Shown: positions 25,137-35,165 of the stretch, one piece after another
How positions within the stretch are numbered: position 1 is the stretch's first letter
How the letters are laid out: each line of letters begins with the position of its first letter
Assembly: GCF_014529535.1 (NCBI RefSeq)
Contig: NW_023503374.1
Coordinates: forward strand, 5,394,001 to 5,458,000
Reading direction: 5' to 3'
DNA from: Bradysia coprophila
Lineage: Eukaryota > Arthropoda > Insecta > Diptera > Sciaridae
DNA length: 64,000 nt
Made by a program: the position numbers and the translations under genes
The notes under the pieces: generated by a model
The model's database searches: none
The model's input: only the letters and a program-made list of their open reading frames with translations
Told to the model about the DNA's origin: nothing

Positions 25137-25242
25137 GGCAACGGCCACACCAGTTCTCGTCCGATCACTGAAGTTCAGCATCATTGGGCGCGGTTAGTAC
25201 TTAGATGGGTGACCGCTTAGGAACACCGCGTGTCGTTCGCAT
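25137..25242 (+). pseudogene. 5S rRNA with 14-nt internal deletion
   Basis: Lacks TACCATGATGAATA after GGCAACGGCCA, which removes most of the helix I/II junction and loop B side. It also has AGTTCAG for AGTTAAG, CTTAGGA for CTTGGGA and GTTCGC near the 3' end. The T-run is kept. Same deletion as at 33440-33545. Confidence 0.85.
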
Positions 25243-25556
25243 TTTTTTTTCTTTAAATCTAAAATATTTATTTATGAAACCGAGTGATAAATTCCTTTTC
25301 AGGCACTAAAACTGTTAGAATTATACGTGGTGTGTCTAAAAGTCATTTATGACAGAGTTGCATGCAACGTTTTTCTGAATAAAAACAACGAAAGCTTTAC
25401 TTTTCGCCAATGAGTTGTGGGAAAAAACAAAATTCAACTTTTCTTTAAGTTTATTCCAATCCAGCGCCATACTTCCCGATATTTAATGTTACTTGTCTAG
25501 AAAAGATTCAATTTCCGTACAATCAATGAATACTAAACATTTTCTGAAAAAAAAAA

Positions 25557-25676
25557 ATGCCAACGACACGCGGTGTTCCCAAGCGGTCACCCATCTAAGT
25601 ACTAACCGCGCCCAATGATGCTTAACTTCAGTGATCGGACGAGAACTGGTGTATTCATCATGGTATGGCCGTTGCC
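25557..25676 (-). rRNA. 5S rRNA, full length
   Basis: Consensus sequence with its A-run (T-run on the gene strand) at 25550-25556. Head-to-head with 25894 through a 217-bp spacer of the common type (start CGAGTGAAGACG). Confidence 0.93.
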
Positions 25677-25893
25677 GAGTGAAGACGATTTTTTTCCAAA
25701 CACTTTATGGTATATGCAGTTTCATCGCATTACCAAATCATATATACGCCTCTTCGTATACCTTTAAGGTTTCGTTTCTTATGAAATACAATATTTTTAA
25801 ATTCAGTTGTTAAATACATACATCGAGGCGTTTACATAAAATGCGGTGACACTGTACCGTACCATACTCAATGTAAGAAAACTGTCTTCACTC

Positions 25894-26013
25894 GGCAACG
25901 GCCATACCATGATGAATACACCAGTTCTCGTCCGATCACTGAAGTTAAGCATCATTGGGAGCGGTTAGTACTTAGATGGGTGACCGCTTGGGAACACCGC
26001 GTGTCGTTGGCAT
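25894..26013 (+). rRNA. 5S rRNA, full length, one substitution
   Basis: Consensus except position 67, C to A (TTGGGAGCGG). T-run terminator present. Tail-to-tail with the minus copy at 26278. Confidence 0.9.
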
Positions 26014-26277
26014 TTTTTTATTTTCCGAAAGTTTGGGTATTTTATGATTGTACGGAAATTGAGTCTTTTCTAGACAAGTAACATCAAACATTTTTCGTAC
26101 GTTTTATTTTAATAAACATTTGTTTTTTCTTCAACTGATTGACGAGAATTAAAGCTTTTGTTGCCTTTATTGAGAAAAACGTTTTATGCCTACAAAGCAA
26201 TTTATGACTCGGTAGCACAAATAACTATTGTACATTAATCGTATGTTAATTTTTTTTTTTAACAAAATTAAAAAAAA

Positions 26278-26397
26278 TTGCCAACGACACGCGGTGTTCC
26301 CAAGCGGTCACCCATCTAAGTACTAACCGCGCCCAATGATGCTTAACTTCAGTGATCGGACGAGAACTGGTGTATTCATCATGGTATGGCCGTTGCC
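26278..26397 (-). rRNA. 5S rRNA, full length
   Basis: Consensus body with 3' end GGCAA instead of GGCAT, then a T-run on the gene strand. Its 5' flank differs from the others (TTGCCAAACGAAG). Its head-to-head partner is at 28811, with the aldo-keto reductase gene in between. Confidence 0.9.
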
Positions 26398-27289
26398 AAA
26401 CGAAGACGATTTTATTGCGAATATAAGGAATTTCGTTTTTTTTTTCATATGTTATATCTTTGGGCACTTTGAGATGACGACCACTTTTTTATTTTCATTT
26501 ATAATCTGGAAACACCAACTTTTATTTATAGAATAGTTAAGGACAATCATCCACTGTTATCTCCTTGTATTTTTGTACAAATTTTATCAACGAAAATTAG
26601 TAGATTTGAGATGATTTTCTGAAGGATTTACTTTTAAAAGAATTCATTGGAAACTTTTAGGTTTACTTAAATGATCAAAACTTTAAAAATTACGGGTTTC
26701 CCCCACACAAGTTGTAAGTTCGCCAGCTATGAAATTTAATTGAAATTTAAGTGCACTTGCTAGAATATGTACATAGTGTGTGTAAGAAAGTTCAATCTGT
26801 TGAGCTTTTAAAAATTTGTAATTCGTTGGGATGAAGGATGAAGTAGGAATTTCATCACTGAATGAAATGTAATTATTTCTCAAATTCAAAAAGATTAGAG
26901 GCTTGGTATTGTTTAATGTATTTGAATGGATCTTGATGTGGTTGTTGTTGTCTAGTTTGATTTTATTTTGATGAATACTTTTTACGGATATTCTCTGGTA
27001 AATGTGAGAAAGTTTTTTCTTTGCTGTATACTGACATGCTAACTAGACTGTCCAGGGTTTCTGTAAAACAGAATCTGTTTCAGAACCTAAATTAGGTTTG
27101 AGTAAAGAGTGAATCAAAAAGCTCAGAAAGCTCGAAAGTTACATGAATCGTTTTTGATTGTCATTATGAAGTAACTTTGTTACGCCTTATCTTATCTCCC
27201 ACATAATGTAGTAGATATTATTGTCTAAAATAATTAATAAAAGGTAGATGTGTAACCCACTCTCCATATCTTTTTTATAAAATGGAAAG
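26398..27289. other. Spacer upstream of the aldo-keto reductase gene
   Basis: AT-rich; no gene or repeat unit recognised. Its sequence does not resemble the usual head-to-head 5S spacer, which suggests insertion or replacement. Confidence 0.4.
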
Positions 27290-27323
27290 TATAAATGACT
27301 GGACAATAATTACACCGTCAGTT
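27290..27323 (+). promoter_or_regulatory. TATA box and initiator of the aldo-keto reductase gene
   Basis: TATAAAT at 27290 lies 30 bp before the A of TCAGTT (27318-27323), the arthropod initiator. A second TATAAAA at 27276 is too far for this start. The implied leader to ATG 27406 is about 86 nt. Confidence 0.6.
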
Positions 27324-27405
27324 CAAGTTTGTCAGTTACGGTGAACGCTCAAGTCTAGTTAATAATATCGTCTTCAGTGTTAAAATCATTCAAATCATAA
27401 CAAAA

Positions 27406-28428
27406 ATGACGTCGATAAAAATCCCTGACATTGTGCTTTCTAGCGGCCAAAAAATGCCCATTTTGGGACTAGGAACGGTAATGTTTGGCGAAGATAAGAA
27501 TAAAACGTACCAAGCAGTTCGTGAAGCAATCAATGCCGGTTATCGTCTAATTGACACGGCTGCTATGTATCAAACAGAGCCCGAAATCGGTCGTGCCATT
27601 AAGGACTCGATCGTCGACGGTGAGATTACTCGCGATCAGCTATTTATTGTCACCAAAGTGTGGACTGACTCGTTGAAACGTGACAAGGTCTTAGAATCAG
27701 CAAAGGCGTCTTGTGAACGGCTAGGCTTAGATTATGTTGATCTGTTGCTTGTCCACACACCAATGCCAACAATTCCTGGAAAGTCATTCGAACCGGATAA
27801 CGATGTAGATATTTACAACGAGACATGGAAAGGAATGGAAGACGCGCAGAAAGCTGGTTTCACTAAATCTATTGGAGTTTCGAACTACAATGCCAAACAG
27901 ATAGACGAAACAATCAAGGTGAGATTGAATTGAAAAGTTTGAAAATGTCTATTGCAACGTAACTGTTAATAGGTAGCTGAAATAAAACCGGTTGTGAACG
28001 AGGTTGAGTCTCATCCGCTTCTCAATCAGAGTAAACTTCAAGCGCATTGCGAATCGCGTGGCATCAAACTTATCGCGTACTCCCCGCTCGGTGGTACTCC
28101 ACGAAAAAGCGATATGTCAACAACAGTTACCGATCAGAATGTCCGCAATCAACTGGTTAACAACGATTTAGTTAAGAAATTAGCCGAAAAATATGGTAAA
28201 TCACCGGCACAAATTTTGATCAAATATCATCCGGCTCGTGGATTGATTGTCATTCCGAAATCAGTGACAAAAGAACGAATTGAACAGAATGCGAATATAT
28301 TTGATTTTGACTTGACGGAACAGGAAATCGAACAATTGAATGCTTTGCATAACGGAACCCGTTATTTACACTTCAAAACATCTTCAATTGTCAATCACAA
28401 GAATTTCCCTTTCCACGACGAGTACTAA
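27406..28428 (+). CDS. Aldo-keto reductase (AKR superfamily), two exons
   Basis: NADPH-dependent carbonyl reductase, cytosolic; the substrate cannot be read from sequence. Exon 1 is 27406-27918 and exon 2 27973-28428. The 54-bp intron has AAG|GTGAGA and TAATAG|GTA, phase 0. The 322-residue product has the usual family length. The catalytic tetrad is intact: D50 and Y55 in IDTAAMYQTE, K84 in VTKVW, H117 in LLVHTP. The late motif IPKSVTKERIEQN is the NADP(H) phosphate-binding signature. The start has a favourable CAAAAATGA context. A TATA/initiator pair lies upstream and AATAAA at 28459-28464, 31 bp after the stop. It sits alone between 5S genes of opposite orientation. It looks intact and functional rather than processed, because it keeps an intron. 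Confidence 0.93.
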
Positions 28429-28464
28429 ATGTTGTCCTTGATTTTGTTCATGTTATTCAATAAA

Positions 28465-28810
28465 TGAAACGTATTTCAAATGGTATGAAGTGAAGAATGT
28501 ATTCGAGGTGCTAATGTAGGCATAAAATCTTGATCGATTACAGTTGGGTTTATAATGCAACACAATTCTGACTGAATCGGGTTTGTCATCCAAATGTTTC
28601 AAGAAACTAACTGTTTGTATGTAACAGCCAGGACCACAATCTGATAAAATTTCCATTTGTTTTTTACGTTCCGCATATGCCTCAGTGAGGCTCTTGATGT
28701 TATAAAGGAAACAAAAAAATAAAGCATACATCAAGGCGTATTCATAAATAATTCTATAGACACAAAAACAGACTACAGAGCAAGTGTGTGTAATAAAATC
28801 TTCTTCACTC
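28465..28810. other. Spacer between the AKR gene and the next 5S copy
   Basis: No gene. The last part (ACATCAAGGCGTATTCATAAA near 28726-28745) resembles the common head-to-head 5S spacer, so this is the other half of a split spacer. Confidence 0.5.
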
Positions 28811-28930
28811 GGCAACGGCCATACCATGATGAATACACCAGTTCTCGTCCGATCACTGAAGTTAAGCATCATTGGGCGCGGTTAGTACTTAGATGGGTGA
28901 CCGCTTGGGAACACCGCGTGTCGTTGGCAT
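28811..28930 (+). rRNA. 5S rRNA, full length
   Basis: Consensus copy with CTTCACTC immediately upstream, as in most plus copies, and T8 downstream. First 5S to the right of the aldo-keto reductase gene. Confidence 0.93.
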
Positions 28931-29157
28931 TTTTTTTAAACATGCGATTAATGTACAACACTATTCAGGAAATCAAGTCATAAATGGCTTTTTAAGCATT
29001 TGATGGGTAATTTTGGGTAATTTTCACAATTATACATCAATGATGTAACATCATGCGCCTAAAATTATTATCACAGAGTGTCATACAAGGTTTTTCTCAA
29101 TAAAGGCAACGAAAGCTTTAGTTTTCGTCAATGAGGTGAAGAAAAAACCAATGTTTA

Positions 29158-30972
29158 TTCCCTTGACTGAAAGTCAAGGGTCTAGCGCCAGAAAATAAGA
29201 GTGCCGGTAACCAATATCGGATAATACTGGGGGTGGATCTGGGCAAAAAATGGAAAATCCAGAAATTTGATGAATTTTTGTCACTACGATTAGTTGAGTA
29301 AATATCGTCCGATTTGAATGAACAATATGTCGGTCGATGCGCCTTAGCCCGAACATGAACCCTATTGATGCTGGCCCATCTTCATCTAGGTACTATCCCT
29401 GAGAAATGAGTGAAAAAAAGGTTTGGTGGAAAAATTGAGGAAATTTTGAAATTTTGTCACTACGATAAGTCAAGCAAATTAGATCCGGTCCGAATGCTCG
29501 ATATGTCAGTAGATGTGTCCTAGCCCAAATACGAACCGTATTGATTTTGACCGGCGGAGGCCTTTACCTAAGGGAACGAGGAACAAAAACGTTTGGTGTC
29601 AAAATCCTCAATATTGAAATTTTGTCACTACGATAAGTCAAGCAAATAAGATCCGGTCCGAATGTTTGATATATCAGTAGATGCGTCTTAGCCCAAATAT
29701 GAACTCTATTGATTTTGACCGGCAAAGGCGTTTACCTAAGGGAACAAGGAACAAAATCGTTTGGTGTCAAAATCCTCAATATTGAAATTTTGTCACTACG
29801 ATAAGTCAAGCAAATAAGATCCGGTCCGAATGCTTGATATGTCAGTAGATGCGTCTTAGCCCAAATATGAGCCCGATTGATTTTGACCGGCATAGGTCTT
29901 TACCTAAGGGAACGAGGAACAAAAACGTTTGGGATCAAAATAATCAATATTGAAATTTTGTCACTACGATAAGTCAAACAAATAAGATCCGGTCCGGATG
30001 CTTGATATGTCAGTAGATGCGTCTTGGCCCAAATATGAACCCTCTTGTTGGTGGTCTCTTCAGGACTGATCCTTGAGAAATGAGTGAAATTTACTTTTTG
30101 AAAATCCACCTATCAAAATCGGACCCATTGCGTCTGGGATGGATTTATACATGGTTTGAAAAGTCTTTGCCAGTAGACCTCAAAACAGGCCTCATACAGT
30201 CTCGAGTCACACCTGGTTTCTGGTGGAAGATCTCCGAAGTTAGAAAAATAGTGTTTTTTATCCGAATTTTTTGGCCGTTATAAATGATCGTTCCGGGTGA
30301 GAGTTGGCTCGTTGGAAAGCTGAGCTTAAGTACTTTCGGGTCATGCCTAGTTTAATTAGATTCATTGATATATGTTTGCAAAAATATGCAAGAAAAATTT
30401 TCAAAATCTGTGTGAACTTTAGACAGGTCTGGGCTGGTACTGATGACGCTTAATGTGAACCTAAGATGCTAGTTGTAACATACATTGTCTAAGCTTTCCG
30501 TTGATACCTCATTTGCAGTGCTGGTGATTGCCGACATAACAGAATTTTATGTTAGTACAACCGCTACTCGTAAAACTCGCCAGCAGTCTTTGAAATACAA
30601 TTTCCTTACGCAAAAAATAAATTTTACATCCAATTAGTTCAAACAAGCTGGCTTAGTTTTCCTCATCATCTGCCAAATAATTTTTTGCCAAAAAAATTTG
30701 ACTTAAAACAACAAAAATTTTACCAAAAAAATCTGCGTCGCATGTGGTAAATACATTTTCTTGTAGGTCTGTTCCTGAACATCTGCCACTTTGTTCTAAA
30801 ATTTCAGATTATTCACTAAAGATAGACAGATTTCAGCGTTTATTTCTTAACATACTCCTTGCGCGAAATGTAAATCAAATTTGAGCGATTTCGACCATGA
30901 CTGATTTCACGAAATTCATTATACATTTCTTGACAGTCAAGGGACCTGACCTGCCGCCAGGTCGGGAGCAAG
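29158..30972. repeat. 1.8-kb insertion in a 5S spacer, carrying a 168-bp minisatellite
   Basis: The usual tail-to-tail spacer is interrupted between AATGTTTATT and TTAAAATGAAACGTAC. The left end forms a hairpin (CCCTTGACTGAAAGTCAAGGG). The right end has CCTGACCTGCCGCCAGGTCGGG, also a hairpin. No ORF or transposase is seen. Hairpins at the ends without inverted termini would fit a Helitron-like or unknown element; this is speculative. Confidence 0.5.
29200..30065. repeat. Tandem repeat, about five copies of 168 bp
   Basis: The word TCACTACGAT recurs at 29281, 29457, 29625, 29793 and 29961 (steps 176, 168, 168, 168). The units contain AAGATCCGGTCCGAATGCTT and GTCAGTAGATGCGTCTTAGC. The inner three are very similar and the outermost more diverged. 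Confidence 0.9.
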
Positions 30973-31174
30973 TTAAAATGAAACGTACGAAAAATGTTCG
31001 TGCTATTCGTTCCATGTCATATGTGAATTCAAAAAAATAACAAATTAAACTTTTCTTCAAGTTTATTCCAACGCCGTACTCCCCTATTCTCCTCGATATT
31101 TGATGTTACTTGTCTAGAAAAGACTCAATTTCCGTACAATCATAAAATACCCAAACTTTCGGAAAATAAAAAAG

Positions 31175-31294
31175 ATGCCAACGACACGCGGTGTTCCCAA
31201 GCGGTCACCCATCTAAGTACTAACCGCGCCCAATGATGCTTAACTTCAGTGATCGGACGAGAACTGGTGTATTCATCATGGTATGGCCGTTGCC
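31175..31294 (-). rRNA. 5S rRNA, full length
   Basis: Consensus copy. The gene-strand terminator is weaker here, because CTTTTTTATTTT follows after GGCAT. Its head-to-head spacer to 31919 is expanded by the TTAA-flanked element. Confidence 0.92.
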
Positions 31295-31424
31295 GAGTGA
31301 AGACGGTTTTCTTACATTGTGTATGGTACGGTACAGTGTCACCGCATTTTATGTAAACGCCTCGATGTATGTATTTAACAACTGAATTTAAAAATATTGT
31401 ATTTCATAAGAAACGAAACCTTAA

Positions 31425-31832
31425 GAGGCACCGGCACTTAGCTAAAATTGTAGCCTACATTTGCGTGTTTCGTATTTCATTTTTGTTAATATCTTTTCAT
31501 CAGAATCCTTTTTGAAAAATGTACGACCGCAATTCCGACCACGAATCTGCTAGCTTTAAATAAAAATTAGTTTTGGTTGTAGTCGTTTGATCAGCTCTGA
31601 GAAAAGTGAGCAGTTTCATGAAATTTTCATAAACTGCTCATTGTTCTCAGAGCTGGTCAAATTGTTACAACCAAATCTATTTTCTGTTAAAAGCTAACAC
31701 ATTCGTGGTCGGAATTGCGGTCGTACATTTTTGAAAAAGGATTCTGATGGAAAGATATCATCAAAAGTAAACTAAAATCCTGTATTTAAAAATCGTCCTA
31801 ATGTATGCTTTTCGGAAAAATACCGGGGCCTC
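31425..31832. mobile_element. TTAA-flanked palindromic element (piggyBac-like MITE)
   Basis: 408 bp inserted in a head-to-head 5S spacer. The termini GAGGCACCGG and CCGGGGCCTC are flanked by TTAA on both sides (31421-31424, 31833-31836). The uninterrupted spacer (for example 25760-25780) has ACCTTAAAGG, which supports TTAA as the target. Internal arms of about 100 bp (CCGCAATTCCGACCACGAAT and its complement) form a palindrome. No ORF. Confidence 0.75.
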
Positions 31833-31918
31833 TTAAAGGTATACGAAGAGGCGTATATGATTTGGTAATGCGATGAAACTGCATATACCATAAAGTGTTT
31901 GTAAAATCGTCTTCGTTC

Positions 31919-32038
31919 GGCAACGGCCATACCATGATGAATACACCAGTTCTCGTCCGATCACTGAAGTTAAGCATCATTGGGCGCGGTTAGTACTTAG
32001 ATGGGTGACCGCTTGGGAACACCGCGTGTCGTTGGCAT
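31919..32038 (+). rRNA. 5S rRNA, full length
   Basis: Consensus copy with T-run. It is the left end of a block of about 0.9 kb (31919-32819) that reappears inverted at 34068-34954. Confidence 0.93.
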
Positions 32039-32357
32039 TTTTTTTTTCAGAAAATTTTGAGTATTTATTGATTGTACGGAAATTGAACCTTTTCAAGCCA
32101 AGTAACTTTAAATATCGGGAAGTATGGCGCTGGGGCTGGATTGGAGTAAACTTAAAGAAAAGTTGAATTTTGTTTTTTCCCACAACTCATTGGCGAATAG
32201 TAAAGCCTTCGTTGTTTTTATTCAGAAAAACGTTGCATGCAACTCTGTCATAAATGACTTTTAGACACACCACCTATAATTCTAACAATTTTAGTGCCTG
32301 AAAAGGAATTTATCACTCGGTTTCATAAATAAATATTTTACATTTAAAGAAAAAAAA

Positions 32358-32477
32358 ATGCCAACGACACGCGGTGTTCCCAAGCGGTCACCCATCTAAG
32401 TACTAACCGCGCCCAATGATGCTTAACTTCAGTGATCGGACGAGAACTGGTGTATTCATCATGGTATGGCCGTTGCC
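32358..32477 (-). rRNA. 5S rRNA, full length
   Basis: Consensus copy, without the two changes seen in its duplicate at 24054. Head-to-head with 32700. Confidence 0.93.
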
Positions 32478-32699
32478 GAGTGAATACGATTTTTTTTCAA
32501 ACACTTTGTATATGCAGTTTCATCGCTTTACCAAATTATATATGTACGACTCTTCAGATGAGTTTGAATTTGAAGGTTTCGTTTCTTAGGATATACAATA
32601 TTTTCATGTTCAGTTGCACAAAACATACATCAAGGCGTTTACAAAAAATACAGTGACAGTGTACCGTAGACAATGTTTGTTAAAAAATCGTTTCCCGTC

Positions 32700-32819
32700 G
32701 GCAACGGCCATACCATGATGAATACACCAGTTCTCGTCCGATCACTGAAGTTAAGCATCATTGGGCGCGGTTAGTACTTAGATGGGTGACCGCTTGGGAA
32801 CACCGCGTGTCGTTGGCAT
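32700..32819 (+). rRNA. 5S rRNA, full length
   Basis: Consensus copy with upstream CCCGTC instead of CTTCACTC, as in its duplicate at 24397. T-run follows. Confidence 0.93.
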
Positions 32820-32865
32820 TTTTTTTATGTAATGAAGCAAAATCTTTTGATGAAATGATAAAAAT

Positions 32866-33093
32866 TTAGCTTTTCATTAAAAGATTCATGACTGATTCAT
32901 GACTGGTCAATGTAGACATTAGTTCGGTATAAACATCGATTGAAACTTTGCGCAGTTTTCTTTCTTTATTTTCGAAATTTATCTTATATTGTTCTAATGT
33001 AACCATTAAAGATGAAAGCATTTCTAATTTCACATAATCATTTAAAGTTATTTGCTCCGCGTCAGTTCCAGTTGTTGTCCCACAATGAGACAA
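32866..33093 (-). other. Conserved spacer ORF, copy B (possible gene relic)
   Basis: Same 75-codon frame as 24563-24790, with an identical predicted protein. It lies 46 bp beyond the 5S at 32700. No known domain recognised. Confidence 0.35.
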
Positions 33094-33439
33094 AATATAA
33101 AAATTTATTGGAAAAATTGAGAATTTCTTCGTCCATCATTCAGTTTTATTCAAAGATAAGAGGTAAGTGTCAGTAAATACAATCCAGACATGTTTTTGAG
33201 TAACCAGAGATGAACTATAATCCCAAAACAACTTTGCAAGACTGATTATATCGAATCTGAAAATTTCTGACTAGGTTATCTTTTTTGGTTCTTTGTTGTC
33301 ACATCGACAAGAGGTATAACCGCCAGTAAAAGTTTAAACCACATAGCTGTCTCACAAACACATCAAAAGATTAGAAAAAAAACACAAAAGAAAACTAAAA
33401 CCGATAGAGTTATGTTAGTTAAAAAAATCGTCTTAACTC

Positions 33440-33545
33440 GGCAACGGCCACACCAGTTCTCGTCCGATCACTGAAGTTCAGCATCATTGGGCGCGGTTAG
33501 TACTTAGATGGGTGACCGCTTGGGAACACCGCGTGTCGTTGGCAT
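33440..33545 (+). pseudogene. 5S rRNA with 14-nt internal deletion
   Basis: Same missing TACCATGATGAATA as at 25137, and the shared AGTTCAG change. Unlike that copy it keeps CTTGGGA and GTTGGC, so the deletion came before the two copies separated. Confidence 0.85.
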
Positions 33546-33560
33546 TTTTTTTTAAATCTA

Positions 33561-33769
33561 ATAGTACATTACTATGCAAGGGAAGTAAAGTGATATCTCG
33601 TATCCAGATGAGTAAAAGTAACCGAGGGCTTTAGCCCGAGGTACATTTACTCATCGTGATACGAGATATCACTTTATTTCCCGTGTGTAGTACAACGTTT
33701 TCCTATGCGAGTGATGTAAAGGCTATTGCCTATACATGTAACAGCCTTATTACATGCACCAGCATAGGA
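33561..33769. mobile_element. Palindromic insertion in a 5S spacer
   Basis: The continuous spacer (compare AAATCTAAAATATTT near 25257) is split here by about 0.2 kb. The core 33580-33682 is a long palindrome (GGGAAGTAAAGTGATATCTC against its complement). A second, shorter pair (TTTCCTATGC and GCATAGGAAA) follows. MITE-like; target duplication unclear. Confidence 0.6.
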
Positions 33770-34067
33770 AAATATTTATTTATGAAACCGAGTGATAAAT
33801 TCCTTTTCTGGCACTAAAATTGTTACAATTATACATGGTGTGCCTAAAAGCTATTTATGGCAGAGTTGCATGCAAAGTTTTTCTCAATAAAGAAAACAAA
33901 AGCTTTACTTTTCGCCAATGAGTTGTAGGAAAAAACAAAATTCAGCTTTTCTTTATATTTATTCCAATCCACCGTCATACTCCCCGATGTTTAATGTTAC
34001 TTGGCTTGAAAAGGTTCAATTTCCGTACAATCAATAAATACTCAAAATTTTCTGAAAATAAAAAAAA

Positions 34068-34187
34068 ATGCCAACGACACGCGGTGTTCCCAAGCGGTCA
34101 CCCATCTAAGTACTAACCGCGCCCAATGATGCTTAACTTCAGTGATCGGACGAGAACTGGTGTATTCATCATGGTATGGCCGTTGCC
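34068..34187 (-). rRNA. 5S rRNA, full length
   Basis: Consensus copy with the 5' flank GACGGGAAACG, which corresponds to the CCCGTC flank of its inverted duplicate at 32700. Confidence 0.93.
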
Positions 34188-34403
34188 GACGGGAAACGAT
34201 TTTTTAACAAACATTGTCTACGGTACACTGTCACTGTATTTTTTGTAAACGCCTTGATGTATGTTTTGTGCAACTGAACATGAAAATATTGAATATCCTA
34301 AGAAACGAAACCTTCAAACTCATCTGAAGAGTCGTACATATATAATTTGGTAAAGCGATGAAACTGCATATACAAAGTGTTTGAAAAAAAATCGTATTCA
34401 CTC

Positions 34404-34513
34404 GGCAACGGCCATACCATGATGAATACACCAGTTCTCGTCCGATCACTGAAGTTGGGCGCGGTTAGTACTTAGATGGGTGACCGCTTGGGAACACCGC
34501 GTGTCGTTCGCAT
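34404..34513 (+). pseudogene. 5S rRNA with 10-nt deletion in the internal promoter
   Basis: GAAGTT joins directly to GGGCGCGG, so AAGCATCATT is missing. This removes part of helix III and the box A/intermediate element of the internal control region, so both transcription and folding should fail. The 3' end also has GTTCGC. Confidence 0.87.
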
Positions 34514-34834
34514 TTTTTTTTCTTTAAATGTAAAATATTTATTTATGAAACCGAGTGATAAATTCCTTTTCAGGCACTAAAATTGTTAGAATTATAGGTG
34601 GTGTGTCTAAAAGTCATTTATGACAGAGTTGCATGCAACGTTTTTCTGAATAAAAACAACGAAGGCTTTACTATTCGCCAATGAGTTGTGGGAAAAAACA
34701 AAATTCAACTTTTCTTTAAGTTTACTCCAATCCAGCCCCAGCGCCATACTTCCCGATATTTAATGTTACTTGGCTTGAAAAGGTTCAATTTCCGTACAAT
34801 CAATAAATACTCAAAATTTTCTGAAAAAAAAAAA

Positions 34835-34954
34835 ATGCCAACGACACGCGGTGTTCCCAAGCGGTCACCCATCTAAGTACTAACCGCGCCCAATGATGCT
34901 TAACTTCAGTGATCGGACGAGAACTGGTGTATTCATCATGGTATGGCCGTTGCC
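34835..34954 (-). rRNA. 5S rRNA, full length
   Basis: Consensus copy with a long A-run downstream on the plus strand. Its 5' flank CGGGTGAATAAG differs slightly from the others. Head-to-head with the truncated copy at 35166. Confidence 0.93.
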
Positions 34955-35165
34955 GGGTGAATAAGATTCTTTTACAAACATTGTCTTCGGGACAGTGTCA
35001 CCACTCTATGGTATGCAAACACTTTATGGTATATGCAGTTTCATCGCATTACCAAATCATATATACGCCTCTTCGTATACATTTAAGATTCCGTTTCTTA
35101 TGAAATACAATATTTTCACACTATACCAACCATAGACAATGTTTGTAAGAAAACCGTCCTCACTC

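Larger units (their letters stand above)
24054..25242. repeat. Segmental duplication, copy A (partner 32358-33545)
   Basis: A stretch of about 1.19 kb with three 5S loci (minus, plus, plus-deleted), nearly identical to 32358-33545, including the same 14-nt deletion in the third 5S and the same spacer ORF. The few substitutions point to a recent duplication or gene conversion. Confidence 0.85.
31919..32819. repeat. Inverted segmental duplication, copy 1 (partner 34068-34954)
   Basis: Contains 5S copies plus, minus, plus with their spacers. The reverse complement of 34068-34954 matches across the whole block, apart from the 10-nt deletion in the 5S at 34404 and small indels. Similarity ends at or just outside the outer 5S genes. 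Confidence 0.8.
32358..33545. repeat. Segmental duplication, copy B (partner 24054-25242)
   Basis: Direct copy of 24054-25242 with the same gene order and the same deleted 5S at its right end. It overlaps the inverted block 31919-32819, so at least two duplication events are nested here. Confidence 0.85.
34068..34954. repeat. Inverted segmental duplication, copy 2 (partner 31919-32819)
   Basis: Reverse complement of the block at 31919, shorter mainly because of the 10-nt deletion in the middle 5S gene. Confidence 0.8.

Noticed and set aside
26246-26467. Recurrent ORFs such as MMLNFSDRTRTGVFIMVWPLPN and WARLVLRWVTAWEHRVSLA in many places from 24 to 42 kb
   Set aside because: They are translations of the 5S rRNA genes themselves and do not represent proteins.
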